Numbered from the stretch's first letter, positions 31,371-41,375 are shown. The stretch: 64,000 bases of DNA from Azorinus chamasolen (GCA_963576725.1 OY755242.1:29782225-29846224); one strand, 5' to 3'. Program-made: numbers and translations. Notes: generated by a model from the letters alone, not told the origin.

Positions 31371-31914
31371 AAAATTACACTGAGGTCAATAATGTGTTTT
31401 AACAGACCTGTCAAAATTATATTGACTTTGGTCGTAGTCCGAGTGTTGTTTTTTTACCGAAATGATGTTATACCATCTATACGGACGCTATAACAGGTGT
31501 CTCACTATCGAGAGCCGTGTTGATCTGTTTGTATCAATGCATCATGTATATCTTATGTGCCAGCCAAAACATATGTTACTGGCACTCATTAAAATCGCAT
31601 TGGAGAAAGAATTCTTACGAGTACCGACACTACAGAATTTGTGTGGAGTTTTTCAAAAATATTTTACCTAGGTTTTTTCAATGTTACTTTAATTTAAGGC
31701 CCTGGAAGAAGGTTATAATAAATAATCCTCTTCGGTTGTGTTTGTAAGCAGCAAAAGTATATTAGTAGACGTGATACATTTAATACAGGCATTGGCAGTA
31801 TTTTGACACTAACGATGAAGCGAGGAGCATAACCCATTTTAGCATAGCTTCATTCAATGGTTTCAATTAGTTTCTAGTTTCTGAGTTAACTTGCTAAACT
31901 ATATGAATCAATCT
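31371..31914. other. Unassigned sequence with two overlapping small open frames
   Basis: Plus frames at 31462-31671 (69 aa) and 31517-31747 (76 aa) overlap in different frames and have no recognisable motif, so at most one could be real and neither is supported. Confidence 0.3.
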
Positions 31915-32184
31915 CCAGTAAAGTCTCGCTTAAACGATTGCGCTGCATTAACAGAGCAACAGATAAGGGTGCGTACACAACTATTCTCCACCAAATCCTA
32001 TACATGTACTGGTCACTCTTTAGAATCGTCTCTTCGAGACGATTCTAAAGAGTGGTCACAGTATAGGGGTTGGTGGAGAAATAAAGGAATTATTCTTGAA
32101 AATGTTTAAATTTACGCATCTTATCTGGAGCTTTGAAATCCTATGTTGATAAAGTATGTGGCCGAATAAGCGAGACTTTACTGT
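31915..32184. mobile_element. C6-ended MITE carrying an H hairpin
   Basis: Ends CAGTAAAGTCTCGCTTA and TAAGCGAGACTTTACTG are perfect 17-bp inverted repeats. Inside lies an H unit: TATTCTCCACCAAATCC, a perfect palindrome ACTCTTTAGAATCGTCTC-TTC-mirror centred near 32036, then GGGGTTGGTGGAGAAATA. Confidence 0.82.
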
Positions 32185-32359
32185 CTTTAGTTTTCAGTTT
32201 CTGAGTGAATCTTCTCAAATATGTAATATGAATAAATCTAATAAGTTTTTAGTTTCTAAGCGAACCTTATCTGGTTCTACGTTGTCTGCATATGTCAAGT
32301 TAAAAGATAGGTTAGGGTAAACTAATGAACTGATGAAAATAACGCGATGTACTGTGTTC

Positions 32360-32813
32360 ACAGTAGAGTCTTGTTAACTCTTTCGGCGCCAATGTCGCCT
32401 GTTGGCACCATTGAAAACAGTGCAGTCCCAGGTCAGATGCCGCCTTTTCAAGGCGGCATCTGACCTGGCACTTCGCTGTTTTCTGTATTATTTTAGCCCA
32501 AGCATACAGGTTTTTAAAGACATATGTTTTACTAATATACCTTTATTATTTGGTTTAGAATTATATTTAATATGAAATTATTATTGCAGACAACACTTTT
32601 AAATTTGGCGCCAAAAGAGACCACGTGCTTTATTAACACATGAAACTGTAAAAGCAGGTGGACGCTTAATGCAGGATAAAAGTGATACAGAAAGCTTCTG
32701 TGGAAGCTTTCTGTATCACTTTTGTCCTGCGTTAAGCTTCCTGCTTTAAAAATGAAAATAAATCCAGAATTAGAACTTCTTCTGAATGGTCGTATTAGCG
32801 ACAGTTTACTGTA
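32360..32813. mobile_element. C4-family MITE with a nested F element
   Basis: CAGTAGAGTCTTG at the left is cut at TTAA by F (32374-32620). C resumes AAAGCAGGTGGACGCTTAATGCAGG, apex GCTTCTGTGGAAGC (about 32700), mirror, and right end GTATTAGCGACAGTTTACTGTA. Confidence 0.82.
32374..32620 (+). mobile_element. F-family MITE
   Basis: Ends TTAACTCTTTCGGCGCCAA and TTTGGCGCCAAAAGAG. Hairpin 32413-32484: GAAAACAGTGCAGTCCC, AGGTCAGATGCCGCC, apex TTTTCAA, then mirror to GCTGTTTTC. The right side TGCAGACAACACTTTTAAATTTGGCG resembles D2. Confidence 0.83.
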
Positions 32814-33087
32814 CATCAGCAATTGTATTCAATCTTATTGAAGAAATAGGATACCCGAGACTAGGTCCTGGATCCATCATTAAGCTCTCTTGGGTTCAAA
32901 ACCTGATACTACTCACAACAACCCAAGGGTGTTATAAAATCTGAACCAAAACTTTTATGGCATTGAAGCACGTCGAGCTGCACGCCTGCAACAAAATGGA
33001 TTAGTAATTTTGACTAACCTATAGAAATTGGAAATAGTTTAACTAGGGTTGTAGATAACATACGTTCTGGTCTATCAAAATAGTTTT
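32814..33087. other. Unassigned spacer
   Basis: CTCTTGGGTTCAAAACCTGATACT and CAACAACCCAAGGG form a loose inverted pair near 32886-32930. No gene. Confidence 0.3.
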
Positions 33088-33210
33088 ATTTCTCCGCCTA
33101 ACCCTATCTTGCTATACTATTCATTAGAATCGCATCGGAGAGAGATGGGGGTTGGTCCTGGAGAGGTGATTCTAATAGATAGTAGCAAGAAAGGGTTTGC
33201 AGGAGAAATA
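33088..33210. mobile_element. H-family element
   Basis: ATTTCTCCGCCTAACCCT...CTATTCATTAGAATCGC and its inverse GGTGATTCTAATAGATAGTAGCAAGAAAGGGTTTGCAGGAGAAAT. Diverged relative to the copies at 31980 and 49480. Confidence 0.65.
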
Positions 33211-33361
33211 TTGAACAACATATAACCTATGTTTCCTTATACACCTCTTATTTATAGCTCTGAACATTGGATGCTGAATTCTCAAAGTGGAAAAGCCATG
33301 ATTGTTTAGCGAGAGAGTTCATTCAGTATGAAAGTGTATAACCAGGGGGCGAGTTCAATGA

Positions 33362-33432
33362 CAAGCATAAGATACCCTAATCAGGGGGCTTCCCTAGAAA
33401 CCTTCTGACCTGGGTTTATACGGTTTACAAAT
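33362..33432. repeat. Eroded A/E hairpin
   Basis: TAAGATACCCTAATCAGGGGGCTTCCCTAGAAACCTTCTGACCTGGGTTTA retains the plan of the A/E hairpin. No ends. Confidence 0.45.
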
Positions 33433-33574
33433 ATCAGTACACCTGCATATTAAAGATAGATTTGTATTTGAATACATGCGCTCTGGCAATGCAGCTAATC
33501 CTGTCTACAACGGTCATTCAAATAGACGTTTAATTGTGGCCCTTTAAGACAGATGGTGAACGAACTTTATGCAC

Positions 33575-33973
33575 TACAGTGGGACATGTCTTAACCCATT
33601 CCCTTATAGGCTATTTTAGATCCAACCTATTTGAATAAATCTACCCTAAAGGAGCATTAACTAGGGAAAAGGAAAAAAATAGAATTTTGTAGTTTATAAC
33701 AATTGTAATAAATAGAACATTTGCTCCTATATATAGAAGCAAATGCTCTATTTATCACAATGGTTTAAACAGTTGACCTTTTTGCAGAGGCATCAAAAGG
33801 CGTCAATATGAGGGAATGGGTTAAGCGGCCATCAATAAGATTCTAATTATGTGTCTGTAATGCTGGTGTTGGCTAAATGCAGGGCAAAAGTGATGCAGAA
33901 AGCTCATATAGGAATCCTTTTCAGACTCCCATGTTCAATAAATAAATGGCCGCTTAAGACAGGCTCTATTGTA
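33575..33973. mobile_element. C4-family MITE with B inserted in its terminal repeat
   Basis: TACAGTGGGACATGTCTTAA is interrupted by B (33591-33824) and resumes TTAAGCGGCCATC. The remainder has GGCTAAATGCAGGGCAAAAG, a damaged apex and the right end GGCCGCTTAAGACAGGCTCTATTGTA. Confidence 0.8.
33591..33824 (-). mobile_element. B-family MITE nested in a C terminal repeat
   Basis: TTAACCCATTCCCTTATAGGC to GAGGGAATGGGTTAA, TTAA both sides. Hairpin 33696-33767 has an enlarged apex CTCCTATATATAGAAG and a few mismatches. Confidence 0.88.
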
Positions 33974-34021
33974 ATATCAGAGTCATAGAGTATTTCAAAC
34001 ACTAAATTCGTCATTTATCCA

Positions 34022-34740
34022 TCAAACCCTATGCTGTAACTATTCTTAAGAATCGTCTCGATGAGTGGTCACAACATAGTGATCTCGAAGAGGCGAACTT
34101 AAAAAAAGCCACTGGCATAGTGGTCTCGAAGAGACGATTCTACAGTGTAGTCTCAAAGTATAAGCGTCTCGAAGAGACGGCTCTAAATAATGATCATAAC
34201 ATAATTGTCTCCAAGAGACGATTCTACAGAGTGGTTTCAAAATAAGTGTTTCGAAGATGCGATTCTAAGGAGTGAGTTCAACATAATTGTCTCGAAGAGA
34301 CGATTCTAAAGAGTGGTCACAACATAGTTGCCTCCAAGATACGATTCTAAAGAGTTGTCATGACATAATTGTCTCAACGAGACGGTTTTCTAAAGAGTGG
34401 TAACAACATAATTGTCGCGAAGAGACGATTATAAAGGATGGCCACAACTTAGTTGTCTAGAAGAGACGACTCTAAATGTTGTCATTACTGGTCACAACAT
34501 AGTGGTCTCGAAGAAACGATTGTAAAGAGTGGACAATTTAGTGGTCTCGAAGAGACGAATCTGTGACCACAACATAGCCTCGAAGAGACGATTTTAAAGA
34601 GTGGTTACAACATAGTGGTTTCGGTGATAGATTCTAAAGAGTAGTCAGAAAATAGTGGTCTCAAAGAGACGATTTATTTTAAAGAGTGCTCACAACATGG
34701 TAGTTTCGAAGAGACGGTTCTAAATAGTGATCACAGACTA
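34022..34740. repeat. Tandem array, 40-47-bp unit, about 16 copies, grown from an H hairpin
   Basis: The array opens with the H left arm CATTTATCCATCAAACCCTATGCTG. It then repeats GTCTCGAAGAGACGATTCTAAAGAGTGG-TCACAACATAGTG with many substitutions. Each unit contains the palindrome TCTCGAAGAGA found at the apex of the H hairpin at 32036. No closing H arm is visible. Confidence 0.85.
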
Positions 34741-34954
34741 AGTTTCGATGGATGTATTTAATTTAAAGTAATTTACTACTGCAATCGCAACATTTCGGTC
34801 TGAAAATTTGTGAACAGTTGTATAAAAGTGAAACGTTTACAATTAAGTGAACGCATGACTGGTATGTGTATCTCTGGGAATTTGCCACACCGATGACGTC
34901 TTTTATCTTTTAATTATATGAAGAAGGTGTTGTCTCTATAAAAATGAATCTGGG
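34741..34954. other. Unassigned spacer
   Basis: No element or gene seen. Confidence 0.3.
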
Positions 34955-35022
34955 AGTCACATAGTCTGGATCCTGAAGAGGCACCGAGTTACCTGTCGTC
35001 TCATCCGGTCCTCATTGCTTGC
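34955..35022. repeat. D-hairpin remnant
   Basis: GTCACATAGTCTGGATCCTGAAGAGGCACCGAGTTACCTGTCGTCTCATCC preserves the D order with an eroded right arm. Confidence 0.55.
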
Positions 35023-35223
35023 CAGACCTTTTCACCAATTCTCAGGTCAAGTTGTTCACCATTGTTACAGATATGCACCAAATGCAGCGTGCAAAAAGCC
35101 AGACTATGCAATCTAGAGAATTCTGTCAGAGATAGCTTGGCTTGATCTCATATACTTCATGATGCATTTACCTTTTCACACTGTTCGCTGTCATGATAAA
35201 CATTACGTACGGTACACTCGGTT

Positions 35224-35421
35224 TTAACCCTTACAACGCTGACTTCTCAAGTGTACTATTCCAAACGTTAAATAAGTCAAGCTTATGGAATATTTAGGGA
35301 GTTTTCCAAAGAAAAGTGTAACATGACAAACAGTACAGACCCTGACGAGGAGCCCTCTCATCTGGGTCTACCCTGTTTGCAAAGGACGCTAATGACTCGT
35401 GTCTCGCACTGTAAGGGTTAA
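35224..35421 (+). mobile_element. E-family MITE
   Basis: Perfect 11-bp ends TTAACCCTTAC and GTAAGGGTTAA, 198 bp. The hairpin 35326-35380 is shortened: ACAAACAGTACAGACCCTGACGAGGAGCCCTCTCATC. Confidence 0.83.
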
Positions 35422-35504
35422 GCGATCATTAAAGCAAGTCTCTCGTTTAGTGTCATTAAGGCATGTTGTAGCTTAAAGCAGGATAGAATAATACGAAATT
35501 GAAA

Positions 35505-35753
35505 AAAACCCTTGAAATTATTGAATATTTATGTAAGAAACAAGGACATCATGAATATTCATCAGCTTAAATTTTACAAAGGCATATGTACACTGAATGT
35601 TTTGGTATGACAGAAACTGTAGTGTCAGATCTGTTGTAAAATCATTAGCAAACAGAAGATCCTGGTCAGACGGTTCCCGTAGGAGCCGTCTTTTCTGGGT
35701 CTTCTGTGTTTGCAAAGGCTTGAAGGCGTTTTATTTATATGAAGAAAGGGGTC
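35505..35753 (+). mobile_element. A1-family MITE
   Basis: AAACCCTTGAAATTATTGAATATTTATG, interior TAAGAAACAAGGACATCATG. Hairpin 35648-35713, GCAAACAGAAGATCCTGGTCAGACGG, apex TTCCCGTAGGAGCC. Right TTATATGAAGAAAGGGG. Confidence 0.75.
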
Positions 35754-36067
35754 TGTTTGAACAGGGTCTACACTACTTGCTACTGTGACAGTGTAATATA
35801 GAGTTATCAATATGGTGCTAGATTGAATTAACCAATAGAGAGGTGAGAGTTGGTGTAACGAATACTTGGTGTAATTAACGTACCTAACTGGTGTAACGTC
35901 TTCAAACAACGCCTGCATTCACTCAATTTCACTGATCACTTTTTCAATTAAAGAAGAAGGAGGTAGTATAATACAGCAGGAAACTGATCAGCAAAATCTC
36001 ATTACTAAATTACTTTCATCCTGCAATAAGCAGGTATGCAGGTTTACAGACACACATGTTTAGTTCA
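35754..36067. other. Unassigned, with C-type arm fragments
   Basis: GGTAGTATAATACAGCAGGAAAC...CATCCTGCAATAAGCAGG at 35961-36034 is a faint C hairpin. GGTGTAACG recurs three times near 35855-35900. Confidence 0.35.
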
Positions 36068-36464
36068 TTAATCCTTTACTTCATACAGACACACTCTTTT
36101 ACGTTCAGTAAAACCCCTCATATGCGACAACCAAAAATGGGCATAATTCCGGGTGGCATGGGCAGAGCTTTCTGCATAACTTCCGTCCTGCATTAAGCAA
36201 CCACCTGCTTATAAAGACAGACATGTTTATTCAAGAAGTGATCGCATTAGAGAGGTTTTACTGTATTTGTAAACAGGACAGACGCTCTAGGAGTGGCGTT
36301 ATCAGGGTCTACCCTGTTTTCCTGTGGAATGATACAGATTTGATCCTTCGGTTTCTGCAATTTCCACAGATTACTGTGGTCATATATTATATTTACAAAA
36401 CATAACCTTATTGATATTACACAAGTCATTATCTTATATGGCTATTCATAAGGTAACGGGTTAA
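36068..36464 (-). mobile_element. A1-family MITE with nested C3
   Basis: TTAATCCTTTACTTCATAC starts A1; C3 (36106-36265) interrupts before the hairpin TTTGTAAACAGGACAGAC (36268-36332). A1 continues TGTGGAATGATACAGATTTGATCC and ends AAGGTAACGGGTTAA. Confidence 0.75.
36106..36265. mobile_element. C3-family MITE, left hairpin arm deleted
   Basis: CAGTAAAACCCCTCATATGCGAC to GATCGCATTAGAGAGG-TTTTACTGTA. Only the right arm AGCTTTCTGCATAAC...GCATTAAGCAACCACC remains. Confidence 0.75.
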
Positions 36465-36718
36465 GAGTTTCTATTGCTCTTTATTTCATCAGTGTTTTGC
36501 TATATTATAAAGGTCGCCTCTTATGAAAGAATGTCAGCACCAAAGAGAGAATTTACAAACCTTGTTTACAACGTTGGGAAGTCATTACTTTCCCAAAGTA
36601 CCAACTATTTGGGCCATTTTAAGTGGCTATCCTCCTCCAGGCCAATTACTGGAGTCTATTAAATATTGCTTCAATGTGGATCCAAATCTGAGGTCAAGTA
36701 ACTCAAGTAATATCCGAC

Positions 36719-37121
36719 TACAGTCAATCCTGGTTTAAGCAACCACTCATTGATCAAGCACAGGAATCTAAAAAAGCTGATGACTGCTTTACCCATTCCC
36801 TCATATTGACGACTTTTGACGACTCTGTAAAAGTCTCTTTGTGAAACCACTGTGATAAATAGAGCATTTGCTCATGTAGGAGCAAATGCTCTATTTATCA
36901 CAATGGTTTCAAACTACAAAATTCTTAACTTTTCCTTTTCTCTAGTTCAGGATCCTTTTCGGTAGATTTATTCAAAGATGTTGTATCTAAAAATAGCCTA
37001 TGAGGTAATGGGTTAATGCAAGGTAAAAGCAATGCAGAATGAGAGCTTTCTGTATTACGTTGTTATGCATTAAGCTACCACCCGTCATAAAGGTCCTGAA
37101 TTATACCTCTTTTTAATGGTC
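36719..37121. mobile_element. C-family MITE with nested B, copy 1, right end replaced by the duplication
   Basis: TACAGTCAATCCTGGTTTAAGC, then B at 36788, then AATGCAAGGTAAAAGCAATGCAGAATGAGAGC and CATTAAGCTACCACC. The B insertion sits at the TTAA of GCTTAATGCAAGG. The element is cut at GGTCGCTT by the duplication junction. Confidence 0.8.
36788..37016 (+). mobile_element. B-family MITE, copy 1 in the duplication
   Basis: Left end TTTACCCATTCCCTC (TTAA changed to TTTA), right TAATGGGTTAA. Hairpin 36843-36910 with GAAACCACTGTG and apex CTCATGTAGGAG. Confidence 0.9.
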
Positions 37122-37180
37122 GCTTATAAAGACAGACATGTTTATTCAAGAAGTGATCGCATTAGAGAGGTTTTACTGTA

Positions 37181-37379
37181 TTTGTAAACAGGACAGACGC
37201 TCTAGGAGTGGCGTTATCAGGGTCTAGCCTGTTTTCCTGTGGAATGATACAGATTTGATCCTTCGGTTTCTGCAATTTCCACAGATTACTGTGGTCATAT
37301 ATTATATTTACAAAACATAACCTTATTGATATTACACAAGTCATTATCTTATATGGCTATTCATAAGGTAACGGGTTAA
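37181..37379 (-). mobile_element. A1-family MITE, duplicated partial copy
   Basis: Duplicate of 36266-36464; one visible change in the hairpin (GGTCTAGCCTG for GGTCTACCCTG). Ends GGTAACGGGTTAA. Confidence 0.85.
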
Positions 37380-37635
37380 GAGTTTCTATTGCTCTTTATT
37401 TCATCAGTGTTTTGCTATATTATAAAGGTCGCCTCTTATGAAAGAATGTCAGCACCAAAGAGAGAATTTACAAACCTTGTTTACAACGTTGGGAAGTCAT
37501 TACTTTCCCAAAGTACCAACTATTTGGGCCATTTTAAGTGGCTATCCTCCTCCAGGCCAATTACTGGAGTCTATTAAATATTGCTTCAATGTGGATCCAA
37601 ATCTGAGGTCAAGTAACTCAAGTAATCTATCCGAC

Positions 37636-38054
37636 TACAGTCAATCCTGGTTTAAGCAACCACTCATTGATCAAGCACAGGAATCTAAAAAACGGATGGC
37701 TGCTTAACCCATTCCCTCATATTGACGACTTTTGACGACTCTGTAAAAGTCACTTTGTGAAACCATTGTGATAAATAGAGCATTTGCTCCTGTAGGAGCA
37801 AATGCTCTATTTATCACAATGGTTTCAAACTACAAAATTCTTAACTTTTCCTTTTCTCTAGTTAATGCTCCTTTTCGGTAGATTTATTCAAAGAGGTTGT
37901 ATCTAAAATAGCCCATGAGGTAATGGGTTAATGCAAGGTAAAAGCAATGCAGAATGAGAGCTTTCTGTATTACGTTGTTATGCATTGAGCTACCACCTGT
38001 CATAAAGGTCCTGAATTATACCTCTTTTTAATGGTCGCTTTAGACAGCTGTTAC
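37636..38054. mobile_element. C-family MITE with nested B, copy 2, complete
   Basis: TACAGTCAATCCTGG to GGTCGCTTTAGACAGCTGTTACTGA. The host reads GATGGCTGC-TTAA-[B]-TTAA-TGCAAGG, an exact single TTAA once B is removed. Confidence 0.87.
37704..37931 (+). mobile_element. B-family MITE, copy 2 in the duplication
   Basis: TTAACCCATTCCCTC to GAGGTAATGGGTTAA, 228 bp. Hairpin 37759-37826 is perfect except for the apex CTCCTGTAGGAG. Confidence 0.93.
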
Positions 38055-38544
38055 TGAACGCATCTAATCTAAATTGTTTGACCGCAGAGCGGTGCTGTTT
38101 GTTTTAAATTCATGTAGTGACATTGATTGGCATTTTGCCAACTATGTCGAGCCTCATTAAGCTTCAAGAATGTTTTCAAGACACAGACTTGTTTGAAAAC
38201 ACATATGAAATTGAGTGTCTGGCCTTGAAATTGATTGATTTACAATTAATTTTATTACGACTAAAGGCGTTGGATTATTTAATGACCTAGTCTAAGATTT
38301 TAACGTACTCCAGGCGATTTGGCGTTTTTCATTGTACCATGATGGATCCAGATGAAACGTCACGTAATTCTGCGCGTCATCGGGAGCCACACTGTTTGGC
38401 ACTCTGAGTGTACGTTTGTAAAGAAAGGGAACAAGTCTTGGAACTTATTTCTCAAAACAAGCGAACGTTTTGGCCGAACTACTTCGTCCAGCATGTTTAA
38501 GATTTATTTGGCTTCCTTTACATACTGTAAACATATGCTACATG
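38055..38544. other. Unassigned with one D-hairpin remnant
   Basis: ATGGATCCAGATGAAACGTCACGTAATTCTGCGCGTCATCGGGAGCC...CTGTTTGGCACTC at 38341-38405 is a decayed D hairpin. The 66-residue frame at 38352 reads through it. Confidence 0.4.
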
Positions 38545-38975
38545 TACAGTAAATCGAGACTACGGCGAATACCCAACATACGTCTGATTCTGGATTTTAA
38601 CTCATTCCCTATTATTTTTAGATCCAACCCCTTTGAATTAATTTACCGAAAATGAGCATAAACTATAGAAAATGAGATTTTTAGAAGTGTGTAGTTTTGA
38701 AAGCATTGTGATAAATAGAGCATTTGCTCCTAAGGAGCAAATGCTCTATTTATCACAATGGTTTCAACAAATGAGTTTTACAAATGTGCAAACATGCGTC
38801 AGTAGGAGAGAATGGGTTAAAGCAGGCGGTAGCTTAATGCAGGACGAACGTGATGCAGACAACTCCTCTATGAGCTTTCTGCATCACGTTCGTCTTGCAT
38901 TGAGAAACAACCTGCTCTAATAGAGCCCCACAGGTTTCTTCATTATGTGGTCATTATAATTATGCAGGGTCTATT
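38545..38975. mobile_element. C4-family MITE with nested B
   Basis: TACAGTAAATCGAGACTACGGCG, then B at TTAA (38597), then AAGCAGGCGGTAGCTTAATGCAGGACG, apex ACTCCTCTATGAGC, and mirror CGTCTTGCATTGAGAAACAACCTGC. Its right end is expanded into the tandem array that follows. Confidence 0.78.
38597..38820 (-). mobile_element. B-family MITE nested in C4
   Basis: TTAACTCATTCCCTATTATTTTTAG to GAGAGAATGGGTTAA. Hairpin 38699-38765 perfect except the outermost base pairs and a T lost at the apex (CTCCTAAGGAG). Confidence 0.9.
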
Positions 38976-39100
38976 GCATTCATTATGTGGTCATTATAAT
39001 TATGCAGGTTCTATTGTATTCATTATGTGGTCATTATAATTATGCAGGGTCTATTGTATTCATTATCTGGTCATTATATGCAGGGTCTGTTGTATTCTCA
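38939..39100. repeat. Tandem array of a C right end, 40-bp unit, four copies
   Basis: TTCATTATGTGGTCATTATAATTATGCAGG-GTCTATTGTA recurs four times; the last copy is shortened (GGTCATTATATGCAGG). GTGGTC...GGGTCTATTGTA matches C-type right ends. Confidence 0.87.
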
Positions 39101-39146
39101 CCAGCCACTTTCCTAACCCAAAACTTCACCTATTAATCATTTACCC

Positions 39147-39524
39147 GATGGAGATTAATGTACGATATAATGACATCATTAGTAACAATTAAATGTTTTA
39201 TAATAGCCTATGAGCACAGAAATATTTAACAAGAACACTGCAGAATCGGAACAATATAGGTTAGTTATTAACAAATAATAAGCACATACTCTCATGTTAA
39301 CAACATTGTTCGTATAACTGTCATTATAGACTTTGACTATTCATTTGAATGATTTGTATTGTATGGATGAGAAACATTTGTTTAAATCCAAAAATAAAAT
39401 ATATGTTCTGTTCTGTTCTGTTCTGTTCTGTATTGTTCCATAAGCAATCGGAGCAGACACTGACCAGACAGGGCCTACAGGAGCCGTATGTTCGGAGTCT
39501 ACACCGTTTGAAAATGCGTCTCTA
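39147..39524 (+). mobile_element. A1-family MITE, expanded and interrupted
   Basis: CATTTACCCGATGGAGATTAATG and ATAATGACATCATTAG fit the A1 interior. The hairpin GCAATCGGAGCAGACACTGACCAGACAGG, apex GCCTACAGGAGCC, lies at 39443-39511. A (TTCTG)n block at 39403-39430 and a C1 element next to the right end complicate it. Confidence 0.55.
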
Positions 39525-39732
39525 TACAGTAAAACCTCTCTATAACGACCACTAAAGTGTGTTAATTAGTTGGTATTTAGGGCAGGTGGCTGCTTAAAGC
39601 AAGGTGAAAGTAAAACATAACGCTTCTATAGGAGCGTTCTGTTTTACTTTCACCTTGCTTTAAGCAGCCACCTGCCTTTAACACAAAATAATTGATGTAA
39701 TTTAGTGGCCGTTAAAGAGTGGTTTTACGGTA
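39525..39732. mobile_element. C1-family MITE, full length
   Basis: TACAGTAAAACCTCTCTATAACG to CCGTTAAAGAGTGGTTTTACGGTA, 208 bp. Arms GGTGGCTGCTTAAAGCAAGG and mirror, apex GCTTCTATAGGAGC. Confidence 0.9.
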
Positions 39733-40073
39733 TAAAGGCAACGCTTACATGTTTCCCTCGATCTCGGAGTGCACGTGCGCACTAATTGCGCACTTGGGCG
39801 CACGTGTACTGATTAATCAATCTATCTATCATTAAAAGGGTTATTTCTGCAAAGAAAAAATGTCGACGAGACCTTTGAAAAATAAATGAATTAAACAGTG
39901 CATATTCTAATCAGAGGATTCCTTAACTATTTTCGTAGGCCTGTTGTAGAGACTATACGTATAACTAGGTTAATAGAGCATGTGTTAGCACATTATAATA
40001 ACATTATTGAATTACCGTAACTATAGCCAATAAAACGGAAATTTAACCCTTGTCGTAAACTAATTTCATCATA
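39733..40073. other. Unassigned; one GC-rich imperfect palindrome
   Basis: GTGCACGTGCGCACTAATTGCGCACTTGGGCGCACGTG at about 39769-39806 is a compact imperfect inverted repeat containing three CACGTG/CACGTG-like words. Confidence 0.4.
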
Positions 40074-40273
40074 TACAGTAACCTTCCCTAAATACACCAC
40101 TAAAACATCATACACAGTAACCTTCCCTAAATACACCACTAAAACATCATAATTATGCAGTAATCTTCCCTAAATACACCACTTAAACAGCATACATGTA
40201 TACAGTAACCTTCCCTAAATGCACCACTAAAACATCATATACAGTAACCTTCCCTAAATACACCACTAAAACA
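40074..40273. repeat. Tandem array of a C left end, 39-45-bp unit, five copies
   Basis: CAGTAACCTTCCCTAAATACACCACTAAAACATCAT starts at 40076, 40115, 40158, 40203 and 40242. The sequence is that of a C-type left terminal repeat (CAGTAAAACCTTCC...CACCACTAAA). Confidence 0.85.
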
Positions 40274-40289
40274 GTCGCTCGTTGGGGTG

Positions 40290-40996
40290 TTAACCCATTC
40301 CCTAATATTGACGACCTTTAACCATTCCCTCATATTGGCGCCCTTTAACCCATTCCCTCATATTGGCGGCCTTTAACCCATTCCCTCATATTGGCGGCCT
40401 TTAACCCATTCCCTCATATTGGCGGCCTTTAACCCATTCCCTCATATTGGCGGCCTTTAACCCATTCCCTCATATTGGCGACCTTTAACCCATTCCCTTA
40501 TATTGGCGCCCTTTAAAACATTCCCTCATATTGGCGCCCTTTAACCCATTCCCTCATATTGGTGGCCTTTAACGCCTCTGTAAAAGGATTTTTTAAACCA
40601 TTGTGATAAAATAGAGCAGTTGCTTCATGGGAGCAAACCATTCCCTCATATTGGCGGCCTTTAACCCATTCCCTCATATTGGCGGCCTTTAACGCCTCTG
40701 TAAAAGGATTTTTTAAACCATTGTGATAAAATAGAGCAGTTGCTTCATGGGAGCAAACCATTCCCTCATATTGGCGGCCTTTAACCCATTCCCTCATATT
40801 GACGGCCTTTAACGCATCTGTAAAAGGATTTTTTTTAAACCATTGTGATAAAATAGAGCAGTTGCAAGTGCACTATTTATCACGATGATTTAAAAACTAC
40901 ACAATTCTAAAAGTTTCCTTTTTATAGTAAATGGTCATTTTCAGTAGATTTATTCAAAGAGGTTGGGTCTGAATATAGCCTATGAGGGATTTGGCC
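40290..40996 (+). mobile_element. B-family MITE with its left end amplified into tandem arrays
   Basis: TTTAACCCATTCCCTCATATTGGCGGCC repeats about ten times at 28-bp spacing (40290-40570). A 120-bp unit follows twice, holding a half hairpin (ACCATTGTGATAAAATAGAGCAGTTGC) plus two 28-bp units. The third copy runs on into a complete B right half ending GAGGGATTTGGCC. Confidence 0.88.
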
Positions 40997-41029
40997 CGAC
41001 TTAATGAAGAATGTAGAAACTAAAAACAT

Positions 41030-41212
41030 TAAGAACAAGAATATTTCTAGAATACTTTACTAGAGCAGAAACTATATAATCATATAATCAAAATCTATAT
41101 GATTTCATTAGCAAACAGAGCAGACTCTAATTAGATGGTTCATACAGGGGCCATCTGATACTGGCCAACTCTGTTTGCAAATGCGTAAAAGACGCTTCTA
41201 TGAAGTAAAGGA
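41030..41212 (+). mobile_element. A1-family MITE, left end lost
   Basis: GAGCAGAAACTATATAATCATATAATC leads to the hairpin 41110-41178, GCAAACAGAGCAGACTC to CCAACTCTGTTTGC, apex GGTTCATACAGGGGCC. Right end ATGAAGTAAAGGATG. Confidence 0.7.
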
Positions 41213-41239
41213 TGCTGAAAAACAGCTGTAGTTTTACTA

Positions 41240-41375
41240 ACCTCCAATTCGTTCAAACTGTTTATAAGCTAGTGACAGGGTGTCAAACAGTTTGGTTCTT
41301 GGTGAGATGCCGAGTTACTCGACGTCTCACCAGGGTCCATGTCATTTGCAAATGCAAGACATGTCGGGTTAAACC
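41240..41375 (+). mobile_element. D1-family MITE
   Basis: CTCCAATTCGTTCAAACTG, GTGACAGGGTGTCAAACAGTTTGG, apex GCCGAGTTACTCGACG, GTCATTTGCAAATGC. Right end eroded. Confidence 0.65.

Larger units (their letters stand above)
36207..38036. repeat. Recent tandem duplication, 915-bp offset
   Basis: 36207-37121 and 37122-38036 are near-identical, including small indels around CTCAAGTAATATCCGAC and CTCAAGTAATCTATCCGAC. Both breakpoints are GCTT inside two different C elements, so the unit carries a partial C3, most of an A1, about 250 bp unique sequence and a C element with nested B. Confidence 0.93.

Noticed and set aside
34022..34740. Regularly spaced short repeats that could suggest a CRISPR array
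   Set aside because: Units are contiguous, diverged and dyad-containing with no unique spacers, and the context is a eukaryotic genome; the array derives from the H hairpin.
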